Source: Rachycentron canadum (Eukaryota; Chordata; Actinopteri; Carangiformes; Rachycentridae). From it: DNA of 64,000 nt. The translations under genes were made by a program, and so were the position numbers. The DNA lies in contig CM076671.1 of NCBI GenBank assembly GCA_038496675.1, forward strand, positions 9,784,660 to 9,848,659, given 5' to 3'. Below, in pieces: positions 39,901 to 53,330 of the stretch. The notes under the pieces are model-generated. The model saw only the letters and a list, made by a program, of their open reading frames with translations, searched no databases and was not told the DNA's origin. Each line of letters opens with the position of its first letter. Position 1 is the stretch's first letter.

Positions 39901-41574
39901 GTTAAGTTCAGACAGTCTGTGATGTGATCTGTGATATATTCACTCTTCTGTTCCTGCTTTTCTTTGTGTTATCACACAACTGCACCCAGTCAGACGAGGT
40001 ATTACAGGGTGAGTTTCTCCTCTCGGTTCGATTCCCGCCGCTGTCGTCCAACTTATTGCTTATGGTGAACTTTAAGAGTCTCAGCTGGACATCGACACAA
40101 ACTGGTTTAATTACAGTGAGAATATTCAGTGGTTTGGAGTCGAAAATTGTCATCTAAAGGGGGAAAGTGCATCTTAAATGAGGAATAATAACTTTTTAAA
40201 TATATAGTATGTGGACAGATAAGTGGTGTCCACTCTTTTTTTCCCAAGCTTAAAATACCAGGAGTATAATTTAGCTCCTTGCTGCTAATGTGCTCAACTG
40301 TTATTCCACTGTACCTAAAAATAAGCACCAGTAGGAACTGGTACCTACTTTACTGGTTTGTGATGCATGCGATAATATTACACAGTAAATCACAGGCTGG
40401 ATTATAAAGTGTTAGGTTTTATGGTCGGACTCGGAGGCCTCTTGATGGAGCCGCAGCATTCCTAAAAATATAAGAGGGTTTTGTTTTGTTTTTTTTTATT
40501 CTCCTCTTTCTTTTTTGTCTGTCGTCATTAATAATTCATCTCTTTTTCTTGGATGCTAAAGCAACAACAAACAGGACAACAGCTCAGATAATGTATTCAG
40601 TCAAAAGCTCATTGTCTGGGGGAGGAGGAGAGGGGACAGCGAAAATGTGCACTGGAGTGAGACAAGAGAGCACCCCGACAGGGAGAGGCTCAATGTCACT
40701 CCGCACCATGGCGGGAAGGAAGAAAAACAAACGCCAGAGGGGAAAAAAAAAAAAAAAAAATTTAAAAAAAGAGAAAGGAAGATACAGTTTGTAAGTCATA
40801 AAAGCCCAATTAGAGGCATTAAGGTCCTAAAATGGAGGATTACAATGAATAATTTGTGACAGCAATTTTTTCAGGCTGATTGTGCCATTAATGTGGGTGA
40901 CAAAAAAGAATATATTTTTGAGAAGGGCTTGGTGAAAAGCTTTCAATGCAGAAAAAAAAAAAAAACAATAATTCAAGGTTACATGTATAAGGTGCCAAAT
41001 CTGCAACTCGGCCGTCCATTGACTCAGCTGCCTTACTTTAAATCTCTTCACTCCCCCGTCAACCCTTCATTTGGAGTAGCTCGACCTTGAATGTCTCTGG
41101 TGTGAACCAGTGCCCCAGCTTTCACATTACGCCAGAATGGATCCTGACTCATTCAATTTAAACCCATCAAGAAAGCACAATACAAGGCAAATTAGCTGCC
41201 ATTATTTAGACACTTTCATGCCCCCAATTTGAGGTTATATGACAATTAGTTACATTTGTCTCCATTATCTCCATGGTTGTCCTGTTCTCTGCAACATACA
41301 TAGACTCTTTCTGCAGGAGTTTAATATTTACATCTTCAAGCCTTATGGAGAAATTATCTAAATTAACACAAATATCACACTTGTAATCTACAAGTTTTAT
41401 TTACTAATACTGAACAATATTAAAGATTTATTCTGACTGCACGTCCTTTTTGAGCCAAACCCCATAAACTTGGAATTTACCAAGAGGAATATGTTGTTAT
41501 TTTGCAGCAATCATAACTGATTGGCTTTTGCCCTGTGCAGGCAATTACATTCTTGCGGAAAAACATACACTTAT
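36901..41574. other. Intergenic, no gene recognised
   Basis: Low gene content. Holds a CA tract (37700-37723), a GA-rich run (38822-38845), a poly-A/AAG-rich tract (40741-40775) and otherwise single-copy-looking AT-rich DNA. The open frames have no recognisable domains. Confidence 0.5.
37700..37723. repeat. (AC)n microsatellite
   Basis: Twelve AC units. Confidence 0.9.
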
Positions 41575-41828
41575 TGTTATACCCCACCCATGGGTGAGCT
41601 CACAAAACTCCAGTGACCCAACAAAAACCAATAAGACACCTCTAAAAACAACACGTTCCACAAATACAAGTAATCAGGACGCCAACTCAGGACTATAGAC
41701 GGCATAAATCATAAAGAAAACAATACAAAACAAGCCCCTGCCCCTTCTCAAGCCGGCACCAGGGCTTTTCCGGCCTTCCTACCCAGGCCTGGGTGCAGCT
41801 ACAACACAGGACACATGGGGTCGTAACA
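41575..41828. mobile_element. Probable solo LTR (or short terminal-inverted-repeat element)
   Basis: 254 bp starting TGTTATACCCCAC and ending GGGGTCGTAACA, so it has TG...CA termini within longer imperfect inverted ends. It is flanked by cttat on the left and tttat on the right, a possible 5-bp target duplication with one mismatch. No retroviral-type coding sequence is adjacent. Confidence 0.45.
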
Positions 41829-43319
41829 TTTATCTTTTTTAATGAACGTGGAAAAAGAAACTTTTGCTTGAGAAATAATAAATCAATTAAATGACACTGT
41901 TGTTCATATCAGAAATTCTTTCAGTTTTTGTCAGTGTGCGTGGTCTCGTTTTAATGTTAAGGGGCCCTTTAAACATATGCATATGGCTTAAAGACCTTCA
42001 TTTAAAGAGCAAACCCTCTCACGTTGACCTGGGATTTTTTCTCTTACACATTACTTCACAAATAAAGTTACAGCACACAATGCTTTTATTTCCTGTTGAA
42101 ATGAGCAGGGGAGAAAAAGTAAAGGAGATGCAGGAAAGTCAGATTTGGCAGGAATCCATTTGGGGGCCAGCGGGAGCACGGAGTCCGTTTACATTCAGAG
42201 GGAAAAGATAAAAGACTTTCTCTGAATGCAGTTAATGACTTTTCTCACCTGTCTGTGCAGATGATGTTTCCTGACTCTTCCCAAAGCCGCAAGACCGACT
42301 GTCCAAACCCAAGTTTCTACATCCCTGCCTCCTCTCCCTAAACCTTATACTTTACTCTCATGCTTCTTCCTTATCTTACAAATTTTACATCCATCTCAGC
42401 TGTTGTGAGTTTAAGGTGGCAAGTTCAGAGCCTGGGAGAGATGCAGTGAAAGGCAGTGCTTCTTTGGAGAGTTTCTTTCCAATGTAAAATCTCACTTTAA
42501 AGTGTGGTGCTATTAACAGGTGTTCAGCTTTGGTTCTTTACACAGCCTAAAGGTAGCTTTAACCTCAGCGCCATCACACTTAGGGTAAACAAACATGAAC
42601 CCTACACACAGCAGGAATCTGCCTTTCAAAATCTATTTTTCTCTGCTCAAAATGATCAGATATAAAGTCCAGACTTCAGTGCAAATTGTCCATTTTTGTC
42701 TGAGAATGCTTTTAGATGGTAGACACACCATCTTTTTCTGTTCAATACACTATAGCATCGAAAAACCTTTTAAAGATACAGATGTTTTATGTAAAAAAAA
42801 AAAAAAAGCACAGCTAACAAAAGGTCTTTTTTTTGACAGTGTCTGCCAGAGATAATTTGGTTTGAGTTAAATCTGTATCTGTGCGTCTGACTCCTGCCAG
42901 TTACGTCGCTTTGTTTTTACCTCGAAAGAGTTTGCTGAGCCTCAATGTTTCCTTTCGCTCAAACTTAACTGAGCGAGAAATAATTCTCAGTTCAGCAGCT
43001 GCTGCTTATCAAATCTTAAATTCAAGTGGTTTCGGTTAATTGCTACATTACTGGCATCTGTACAGTGTTATCAGAGTATCACACTGCACTGCCACAAATT
43101 AAAAAGGAAGTATACTGAGCATGTTAAGTTGAGGGGCTTTAACTATGACCTTTTGTATTTCAGTTCTGTGGGGAAAAAGACAAAAAGGAATTTATGTGAA
43201 AGAATATAGTTCACTATAGTACTGAGTTTTCCCCTTTTCACAAGGCTCTGATCCCCGACAATATCATTATGTATCTCGTCATTCTTTCATTTCAATGTTT
43301 TTATTTTGTTTTTTTCCAG

Positions 43320-44160
43320 GTCCAGTTATTCAGATGTGGTCGATTTTTGTTGGCAGGTTGTAAACTGGACCCACAAGACACAGAAACACAGCGTGGATGA
43401 GGAAATACAGTGGAGACAGGTTGTGTCCTGGTCTGTAGTTGAGTCTCGTGACTGAATTGAGGCGGAGGAAAGCTGAGGTGGCGGCGCTGACCAGAAAAAG
43501 GGGGACAAACGGAGGCTGGACGTGACCGAACCCGGTGAAGACTGAAGGAGGAGAACCAGGTATTTGCAGCAGAAAGTGGCAAATTGTGGAGTCAGTGGGA
43601 CACAGACAGACTGAGGGGATGAGCTGGGGACAAACACCTACGCGGCTCCTAACAAGCCCAGTTTGTGTATTTGCAGCCGTTGAGGTCAGCAGCTCGTTCA
43701 GGCGAAGGGGAAACAGGTGTGTGTGATTAGGCGTCGTGCGTGAGGCTGGTTTTGTTTCTCAGGTCTTTGTTTTTTAATTTCCTGGGCTTCATTTTTCTTT
43801 TTCTTGAATTCAGTCGTATTTTTGTTGATATAATATCACTTTTCCCAAATGCAGGACTGAATCAAAAGGAGTTTATTGATAAGAAGGTCAGAGCTGGAGC
43901 CGGGAGATGGGGAGACTGGGCAGAGGGGAAGGTCACAGCTGGAGCAGGTGCTGGAGGGTGGAGGTGGCTGGTTCGGGTCCACCAAGACAAGGAGAGGCAA
44001 CGGAGCAGGTTCTGGTGGAGACGCTGAGCTGAACGTGACCAAGTGCAATCTGGCAGGGACCCTGATCGGGGACCTGATCGGGGACCTGATCGGGGACCTG
44101 ATCAGGGACCCTGATGAAGAACACCTGGCCTCCCATCACCAACGCACCAGTGTCCACTCC
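43320..44160. other. GC-rich anonymous block, possibly a repeat
   Basis: GC content is much higher than the flanks. It starts after a T-rich stretch ending tttccag, includes the 12-bp minisatellite and ends next to a GA microsatellite. The open frames overlap in several phases without domain-like content. It may be the 3' part of an unclassified mobile element or a non-coding transcript. Confidence 0.3.
44062..44109. repeat. 12-bp minisatellite, four units
   Basis: CTGATCGGGGAC occurs three times in tandem, plus a fourth unit with one change (CTGATCAGGGAC). It lies in an unusually GC-rich block (43320-44160) of unknown identity. Confidence 0.85.
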
Positions 44161-44167
44161 TGTAATT

Positions 44168-44170
<3 letters not shown>

Positions 44171-44204
<34 letters not shown>
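44171..44204. repeat. (GA)n microsatellite
   Basis: Seventeen GA units following taattaaa. Confidence 0.95.
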
Positions 44205-44206
<2 letters not shown>

Positions 44207-44381
44207 ACCAGCTACAGGGCAGTGGTGGAAGTGCAGGGCCTGACACTATTATACATACTATTATTATACTACTGTCATATACTCCTCATCTGTCAGTGTC
44301 AGTAAAAAGAGATGTTTTCTCTGCCAATTGATTGATATATGTTACAACCACTGATTTCACCATCCACAAAAATAGCACCTG

Positions 44382-44384
<3 letters not shown>

Positions 44385-44428
<44 letters not shown>
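44385..44428. repeat. (GT)n microsatellite
   Basis: About 22 GT units, nearly uninterrupted. Confidence 0.95.
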
Positions 44429-44431
<3 letters not shown>

Positions 44432-47400
44432 TGTGCAAAACAGCTGCTATCTTCCCTTTGTACTCACAATCCATTTTCAAGGCAATGACCAAAGTTCCAC
44501 GTTGAAGAAACTGCTTTGAACTTAGTTTTAATTGTATGTTTTTTAGAATAACGTAAAGTTAAAAAAAATAAATAAAAAAGGCAGCAAACCTGGCTCTATC
44601 CGTCTCAAATGTAATATGAATTCATGATATGATACCTGGAGTTTATTAATTCAGGGCCACTGAGACAGCTGAATAATGAAATTTAATGAAAATTTTAGAT
44701 GGACTAAAAGTCAGAGTGCTTCTGTCATTAATTTTAAAAGCACACATACCGTCAGGCTTCCCACAGTCATGATAAATTCCTCAACTGAGCTTCATGCTAT
44801 ATAGTAACTGTGCCCAATGCTGTGTAAAAAGGACGTTAGGTTTTTCTGAATCAAGCGTAATTCAAGGTCTTATTACATGAAATGAATTTCTAAACTGAAA
44901 AAGGGTTTAATCGAAAGTAATGTTAGGGACTGTCGAAAATGTGTTGTGGTTGGGAGGTTGTTGATGCTAATGGTCCCTTTTTAAGTAAGCAAAAAATGTA
45001 AAAAATTCCATGGTTTCTTCTTACAACGTTGAGATTTTGTTTCGCGTAGCGTGCAGGGACTTTTACTACACCAATGATATTTTTCAATGACAGTCAACTC
45101 CTGTCTGTCTTGGCTGCAGAATATGATTTGGAGGCCGCTGCGTCTCAAGCATCACAAGGCTTATGGTGCGAACGACGCTGCTCCTGCTATTTGGATATTG
45201 CAAATGGCTCTAATGTGATTTTCGGTATCGTTCCAATTGATTTTAGAAGCTTTAGCGGTCGAGTACCGATGGCGCGGTTCTGTGTTATGGCGGTTTTCAT
45301 GGGAAAGTGATGAAACATTATTTTAACAAAATAAACCATCCTCACTGACTAAATTAACGGGGGACTGTTGATGAAACGTTAATCTGGGCTGAGAGAATGA
45401 CCTTATCATCAATACACAGTAATAATTTTTGTCCAGTGCCTTATTTAAACTTTTACTCAGCATCAGTGTTTTCTTAGCAGGTTATTATGTTAATTATACA
45501 ATAAAATCTGCTGGCAGAGTTGTGCATTGTACTGTATCCCAACTTTAATTGGTTCATTATCAGGAGAAAACAGTACAAGCAGAGTCTGATTCCAGCATTT
45601 TATGTCAAAGAGGAGGAATACAGCTGCTCCGTGTCTGCTTTAAACAGTGAAACAAAGCCTGTTTGAAATGTATTTACATCAGTTACAGTTGATTAAATTC
45701 CTCATAGGCAGTTTCTAAATATTTATATCAAATAAAAACACAGAAATCTGAAGGAAAACAACCACAAAAACACAAACCGTGACCTTAATTCAGTGAAAAT
45801 GAATGATGAAACTCTGAATGAGTCGATAAAGGTGAGGAAGAAAGGAAGTCTAAGTCAGACGCCTCTCAATAAATCATAACACACAATAGCAGCAGGAACA
45901 AACAACCATCTGAATTGTTCATTACAGTGTCACTGTTGAGCTGCAGCACAGTTTCTCTGACACTGTGTGGGTATTTCAGGTTTTGGCATCATAAAGCAAC
46001 AACATTTTCAAAGCGGTGTCCTCAAAAGGAATATTTTTGATCTTCCTGTGACCTTTCCTTTTAATTCCAATGGAATTTCTCAAAGACTGGTGCAGAAGTA
46101 GGTTTGTCGCACTGTAACTAGATAAATCAGTGCTAATGCAACGCCTTATTTAGTTGTCAATGCTCTAAAACTTCATTTTTAGGGCAATGAATGCGAACGG
46201 ATCAATAAATATTTTAGCCACATATTCCTGTGGTAATTTTCAAAGTAGAATGATGTTTTCTAAGGAACAGCCTTCAACATTTTGTATCTGAAATGAATCT
46301 ATTTGAAAGAAATCCACATTCTCTACATAACGGAGTTCTTCACAATTAATTGGGTTATCATCTTCTTTTCACATATATTAAATTAAGTTTAGAGATAAGT
46401 TGTACATCTGTAGAAATAAACCAAAACTATACTTCGAGTCCTGATCATTTTCATCTCCATGGCCTTCAGTTCTTTTTTTCTATCGGAGTTTAATTTTTTT
46501 TTCTGTGATAAAGAGACAATTTTTTAGAAAGTGAAGAGAAGTGTCCTTGTTGCATCCCATCTGTGAGCACCTTTCTCCACCTGTCTTTATTTGTTGTCTC
46601 CCTCTTTGTCTCTGTGTTGCTTGTAAAATACCAAGCACACAATAGCACCGCTGTTGACCAAAAAGGGGGACGCTGACGGGAAAGAAAATCCACTCAGATC
46701 CCTGCGGTTTACTCATCCCACCTCACGTCCCGTGGACTTGCCACTATACCTCCGGCCCAGCGTGGGCTGCACTCAGCGAAGCATGGTGCTATTGGGCAAG
46801 CCGTGGAGGCTTCATGTACTCTGACCCCAGAGGAGATTGGATCCTTGGTCATGGAGGAACTTAGTGCCAGCTGCCTCCATGGCACCACAGTATGACTCCT
46901 TACAGTGGGATAATGTGTTAGTTGTAGAATAAGAGTCTGGGCTGCGATAAATCAGGAGTCAATAGAGGATAGAAGGGATGATCCTCCAACATTTACAGCA
47001 AAGGTTTAGTCTGGTGATATTCTATATTTTACTTTAAGTACTGTGAGCTTGATGTAGCTTATTTCTCTGTCCCATAAAGCTCCATTGTTGTTCAAAAACT
47101 ATTAAAACACATCAATAAGCCTGCTGAACTGGGTGACTGGTTTATTTGGCTCCAATCCCACATACACTGTCCTGCTGCTTTATATACTCTTGAGCACATG
47201 GACAAAAAAAGTCCATAATAAATACACACTTTTCTGCTCTTTCAGTTATGTCTAAAAACTGCCTGAACCTTATTGTTCACCTTTTTTAAAAAGCAAAACC
47301 TTCCTCAGCTTTACAAATATTTTCTTACACTTGACCTAGAAAAAAATGCAACATTTATAGTGCAATTAAGACCCTGAAAACATTTTTCAATCCACTTCTG

Positions 47401-47742
47401 ACTACAAGAGGCTCGGTCCTACAAGAACATGCATTTTTTTTCCGTTTTTTTTATTTATTTTTTGTTTTGTCTGCTTGCTCCTCAGTAATGTGAAATATAC
47501 AGAGCGAACTGAACTTGTACTAAATGAACAGGAGGCAGCTTTTTGAGGGAGACTGAGAACATTTCTACCTGAAATTCCAAAAAATGGCAAAAAAAAAAAA
47601 AGAAATTACACAATCGTTCCTGACAATAATTTTCACGCAGTCCCTTGCATCTTCATTTACAAATTATAGGCTTGGGGCTAAGAGTCATAGCCAGGCAGGA
47701 AGTAGGAAATTAAAAAAACATCAAATATTAACAGTGCTTTAT
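44429..47742. other. Intergenic, no gene recognised
   Basis: AT-rich sequence. A more GC-rich stretch at 46720-46890 stands out in composition but has no recognisable coding signature. Confidence 0.45.
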
Positions 47743-47743
47743 T

Positions 47744-47991
47744 TTAAAGGTGCTATGTACAAGTTTGTTTTCTGCCACCGGATGTGTTTTCTCGTTGTGT
47801 TTACAAGACACAAATACGTAGACAGGACGCTACAGTCGCTCCCCCCTTCAAGCTAGCTGGTTAGCATGCTAACCTCAGTAGAAGAAAAGAAGGGAATTGT
47901 TTGATGCTCGTATCTCGTTTTTCCTAGACTGGCAAGTTGACAGCTAATGCTAATGTTAGCGACAGCAAAACCTTGCACATAGCACCTTTAA
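47744..47991. mobile_element. TTAA-flanked miniature inverted-repeat element (piggyBac-like MITE)
   Basis: The left end AGGTGCTATGTACAAG and right end CTTGCACATAGCACCT are inverted repeats with one mismatch. They are bounded by TTAA at 47744-47747 and 47988-47991. The internal 240 bp has no coding capacity. TTAA target sites are typical of piggyBac transposons, so a non-autonomous relative is inferred. The interior includes gctagctggttagcatgcta. Confidence 0.7.
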
Positions 47992-49148
47992 ATGTGTCAA
48001 AGAAATAGATACAAAATTTAAATCCTTGATGAAGATGAAATTAAGAGGAAGAGCAATTTTATTTTAAATTTTTGCTCATTTTTCTTTGTCAATATTTTCA
48101 GCCAAAATCTATATTTTGCCTGCAGCTTCTACCGGCAGTCAAGCAACATTATAAGTTTTATTAGTATTGCAGATGTAGCTGCCAAATGTAGCTGATGGTG
48201 TTTGAAATGCACTCAAAGCCCCAAGTCTGGAAAAAAATTAGTCCATCAACTTAGTGTACATTTGGCAGCAAAAAGGTATCCCTATATTTTTTGAGTGGGT
48301 ATACTGTCGAGTCTTTTGAAGGTGTTTGTCTATGGAGTGTCAGAGCTGTCAAATGATGTTGTCACATAAACATGTCACTGCGAGATCCAATATCTAGCCC
48401 CCGTCCACTCGCTGACAGAACAACACTTCCTCTGTTAAATCCTCTCCCTGCCTGCACAGTATGACTCTTCATAAACAAACAAACAGAGACAAAAGAAAGC
48501 CGAATTCTCACATGTCGAAATTCAACTCTTTGAAAGACAAAAAAGAAGGAAGTGCTTCCAGTGAGCGAGCGTAACAACCAGCAACTGTCCTCCTCTTAAC
48601 TACCCATAGCTTTTGAATTGCATTAGAATACATGAGGACTCCTAGACAGCGAGGTGCTCTCCCCTGGTTCCTAATGTATGACTATTTCATATGGACAGGA
48701 GAGGGGGTGAGGAGGGGGTGTCTGTGGGGGTGATTGACACAGGCCCACATTAGGAGCAGCTTTTGGAAATAGGTCCGTGGAGACTTGGCGGATTGGGTCT
48801 GCTGAAGGAACGGTGTCTCCGCGAGGAGCCGTGCCTTCTTAACCCCACTCATTGGTATGCCGATGTGCGGGTAGCGAGCCGTGCTCCAAACTGCACAGCC
48901 TTCCAGACTGCCCCCCCACCACCACCACCCCCCAACACACCGCTACGCAGACACAATCCCACTGAGGACCCATGACGATATGCAGCGTGGAATACTGAAT
49001 CAAAATAGACTCCAATTAATAATCACACAGTTAGTTCATTTTTTGGCTCCCTGTGTGCACACTGTGGCCTGCAGCAGGGCTCATCCTTCCAAGAAGTTTC
49101 AGCAGGGAAAAGTTTGCTTTAAATTTCTCAACATGCTGCAATGCAGAA

Positions 49149-49175
49149 ACACACACACACACACACACACACACA
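49149..49175. repeat. (AC)n microsatellite
   Basis: Thirteen AC units. Confidence 0.93.
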
Positions 49176-49931
49176 CTGAGAGAACGTCAAACATGTCAAG
49201 TTTCAACTTGGTGGAAATAAGAAGGCACGGGCCCTCGAGTCCATCCCTCCCATTCCTCCCACATGTGACAAAACACAGGCAAAATAAAATGTTTAAATTT
49301 GGTTTTAGATCTCACTTCTGGTCTCTAGAATGAGAGGAATAACATGTCAGCATTGAGACATACTCTGCTGTCAGGGAAGAAGACAGAATATCACTTTACC
49401 CTATTGTGACTTTGAACTATATGACGGTAAGCAGACAGATTGTTTTTGTCACAGAACTAACTGACCTTGAACCCACCCGTTCTCTTTTCAAACTCTTCCT
49501 CCGTACATCTAAAAATATTCCCATCAGAAGCAAACTGATAGAATTTACAAGACCTAATGTCATTGCAAAGAAATATTACCACAAATATACAGTACATATT
49601 TTTGTCTTTATCATTCGAAGGGAGTTATCATTTAGCAAGCTTCGAGGTCCAAGGTGAGACAGGAATATTTGAGTATGCCTAATGAAAGGCAATATAAAAG
49701 GTGCCTCTTGTGCTGTTTGAAATCAGCTTGTTTTGTTTTTTGGCTATGTTACATGTGCTGGCACTAATTATACAAGCTAGGTAGTCCTCGCACATTCAAA
49801 AAAGAAAACTCGACCATTTTTGACATGTTCATTTAAAGTTACTAATCAGATGTAAATATGCAAAGCAGGTCCCAATGGGATTTCTTTGATATGCAAATTG
49901 AAAGTGCAAACAAAGGTGGGGGAGATGAAGG

Positions 49932-49975
49932 TTTTTTTTTTTTTTTTTTCCAAAATAAAAAAAAAAAAAAAAAAA
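49932..49975. repeat. Adjacent poly-T (18) and poly-A (19) tracts
   Basis: T18 at 49932-49949 and A19 at 49957-49975 with a 7-nt spacer; they form a perfect A:T inverted repeat. Confidence 0.95.
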
Positions 49976-52900
49976 CTCCAGTGATGGTATTGTCATGACA
50001 TTCAGTTGGGAAAGAAAAATGGGAGATACAACCATTAATGTTTGTTTTGTACGGCCAAGGCCAGATGAGCGGGCGGCGCCGCCCGCAAACGTGTGAGCAC
50101 GCTGGAAAAACCTCACGCGCCAGAAACTCAAATTTCTGACTCCTATTCATACATCAAAGGCAGCGTCCGATATGAATCTCGTCCTATTTGCCGTTCGGCC
50201 ACAACAGGACATGTAAACAGGCATGACAGTAAACCCCCACACCCCCCATTCCCCCCCCTCCCTCCTCCTATCATAACAGCAACTTACTGGCCAGTTATCT
50301 GTTTGATGGGATGTAAAGGGAAGGTCAGTGTTTCCATAATTCACTCCAGAACCATAAATCACACTATATGATCTCCTCTGCACAGGGAGCTGGCGTGTGC
50401 TGTTCACTCTAAAAGCAGAAAACGACCAATTCACTGCAGTATAATACAGCACTTATGGGCACAGGTGGAGGTTTTAAAGACTTTGTTTTCCTCTCCCTGT
50501 CTCCCCCCTCTATGCTCAGATTAATCGTTCAAATCTTACTTGTTGTAAATGCAATCACCACTTTCTGCACGTTAGTATATTAGCTGTCCGGCGCTCTGAC
50601 TGTAGCTGACAAAAAGTCCCTTTGTGGTCAGCGATGGGAAGCAATGGAGGGAAACTGACTTTTATTGACACAAGGCTGTCAGAATGGAGACGGGACCGCT
50701 GTTCATTTCCAATTTCAGCCCACAGATTGGAATCTGCCACTGGGCTCTCCAGTGTCTCAAGCACCATTTTCTGAACCTATGGTGTGGAAAACATGATTTA
50801 ATTCCTGTTCAATGCTTTTCATCAGATTCTCCATCTCTCCAAATCGTCTTTGTGTGGCATCATATTGAAGGAGTAATTGTGCATCACTGTGGATGGTGGA
50901 GTGCAACATCCTCTGGTAAAGCCAGGGCTAGAATTACAGCAGGGCCTTTCAGGTGCACAGTAATATATGAGGGAAGTTTAGCTTGATGTCCCAGAGCTGA
51001 TAACGACTTATTTCACCTTCTGTCACATCCTCACGTGCTGTTATAATTATATTACAATGTAATACCCTGCGTCTACCATCTCTGCCTTCACAGACTGTTA
51101 TATATAACGCTAATGTTCTTTTTCAGTGAAAGTGACTCAGGGAGCTTCAGTCACAGCAGTGAAAACAACTGCAACTAATGAAAAGTGACTGTAAACCAAT
51201 ACCTGGCTCTGTGATCAATATTTTAATTACATCTTTGCGCAAAGTACCATGATGCTGCTCCTTCACCAGTGATATGTTTATTCAGGCAGAAGTGAAGGGT
51301 AAATAAGTTAGATTTCCTCTTTTGCTGCAGTTACTGCAAAACAGTTGATCCATTGTTCAGTTTCAGTTAGTTTTTTTTCTATTAGGATTTTTGACATGAG
51401 AGAAAAAGGTGCATTATTTGTTGCTTCCAAAACTTCCTCAGTAGCTCAGCTGCAATGGAGATGATTCAATTTCAAGCATGACACAATATACAACATCTGG
51501 GGCATCTGGAAAAAAAAAACGCAGTTCCTCTAATGACGCATAAGCTGGAAGCTGTCGACCAATGGACGCCAGCCCATTTCCAATCAAACCATCCAATCAG
51601 AAGTTTCCATTTCATCCTCATCATCGTCACCAGAGTCCGGGAAGTTTCCTCTACTTGGAAGGACCTAAAACCCGTGGAGCACTTTCCATGGTGATCCACT
51701 TCCTGCTGTGGTGTTTGCGCCCATCTGTTCCTTCTTTTCACAATAAATTTCATTTTGTTCTTATCAGTCTCTGCTGATTCAACTGTTCATGTGAATTTTT
51801 CTATAATTCACTTATTTCAGTTCTATCAAGTTCTGCATAAGAGAGAATGTGGCTCCTCTGAGTGACACAAACCGGTCAAATCAAACATTTACTCGATCAA
51901 ATGAGCTCATCTCCCTGTCAATACTGTCACATTTGATCTTTATTATGATTCTGAAATCTGTGGGGGTGAATCCACCTTTAAATTAGCTAAAAACCCTTAT
52001 TTTCTGATATTTTTTGGCTAAGTTTTTTCCGATTTTGTACCAAATGAAGTGTCAGCTTTGATTAATAAACACTGCAGTTGCCCTGATACGGGAGAAACAC
52101 TAATTATTCTGTATTTAGATGCTATTCATTTTAAAGCTCGGCTGTTAATGACTTTGCAGACATAAATATCTGAGTTGTACAGTTGCATGACAAAAATAAA
52201 ACATAATCGCTTCAGGATGGAGAGATTTATCAGACAAAAGACACAACACACAGATATATCCATCAAATCCTGTATGTTTTCCTACTTGTTGACGGGCTAT
52301 TGTGGCCGGGCCAGCGCAGGAAGTATGGAGGGGAAAATAGAGAGAGGGATTTATTATCCTGTATTGAAGTTCACCCCAAAAGAGCTAGCATTTCACAGGA
52401 GCTGCACGCTGACCTTTCCGACAGCCAAAAATGTCATTGAAGGTTTAAGGCAAAGAAATCCAGTCGTATTTAACCAAGCCTTCAAAATCTTTGACATTTC
52501 TTCTGATGTTGCCACAGGATGGCACCCTGAAGACTGAGAGCTGGCCTTCTCATAGAGAGCTATGGCTTTCTACAGATACAGGCTTCACATGGTAGCAGCC
52601 CCTGTGCAAACACCAGACTTTACTATGAAAAGAGAGGATTTAGAGATATGGCATCGAAGCTGATAGAAGATATGATTTGGCCCTTTTTCAAAGCCGCTCT
52701 TTGGCTGCTTATTCTCTTACATGAATGGGTTATTAATTAGGAAGGGCCCATAGGTCATGTAGCAACAGTTGCTGAAAGATTATAGAGGTGAAATCAAGAT
52801 ATTGCTCAGTTGCCAATGTCCCTTTTGTCTTCCTTACACACATAGTGACACTTAAACTTCATTTACTTTTTAATTTTTTACCCCCTCCTCTCTCTCTTTG

Positions 52901-53149
52901 CAGTTTCTCCCCCATTTAGCCCCCCCTCACACACACACACGCGCACACACGCACACACACTTCACGGTGCCAGCCTGCATCTTCCCTGCCACTCACTAAA
53001 TTGGAGAGAGAGCCGCTCTGCGCTCAGGCAGAACTAAACTAGGAAGTGCTAAAGCTGGAGGCAGAAACAAGGGACAAGGATGGGGGTGGAGGGGGGAGGG
53101 GGTGGATTGTGAAAGGGAGCACAGGGGTGGGGGTAGGGGGTGGTCGTGG

Positions 53150-53182
53150 TTTGTGTGTCTGTGTGTGTGTGTGTGTGTGTGT
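53150..53182. repeat. (GT)n microsatellite
   Basis: GT run with a few interruptions, after a G-rich stretch (53080-53140). Confidence 0.9.
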
Positions 53183-53270
53183 AACACCACTAGATACCAC
53201 TGTGGTGGTCCCTCACTGATTCACATTCCCCTAATCCCAGTTGGCAAGCCCTTGGACAGGCACACTCACT

Positions 53271-53271
<1 letters not shown>

Positions 53272-53321
<50 letters not shown>
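53272..53321. repeat. (CA)n microsatellite
   Basis: Twenty-five CA units, followed by further CA-rich sequence to 53331. Confidence 0.95.

Positions 53322-53330
<9 letters not shown>

Larger units (their letters stand above)
47992..52239. other. Intergenic, no gene recognised
   Basis: Apart from the AC microsatellite (49149-49175) and the T/A homopolymer pair (49932-49975) it is non-repetitive. The stretches 48600-48760 and 50560-50960 are balanced in composition and could be conserved non-coding DNA, but the sequence alone cannot show it. Confidence 0.4.

Noticed and set aside
45074..45310. 78-codon open frame starting MIFFNDSQLL
   Set aside because: No domain, no upstream promoter or splice context; treated as chance.
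52175..52537. 120-codon open frame
   Set aside because: No ATG at its start, no recognisable domain, no splice context; more likely chance within non-coding sequence.
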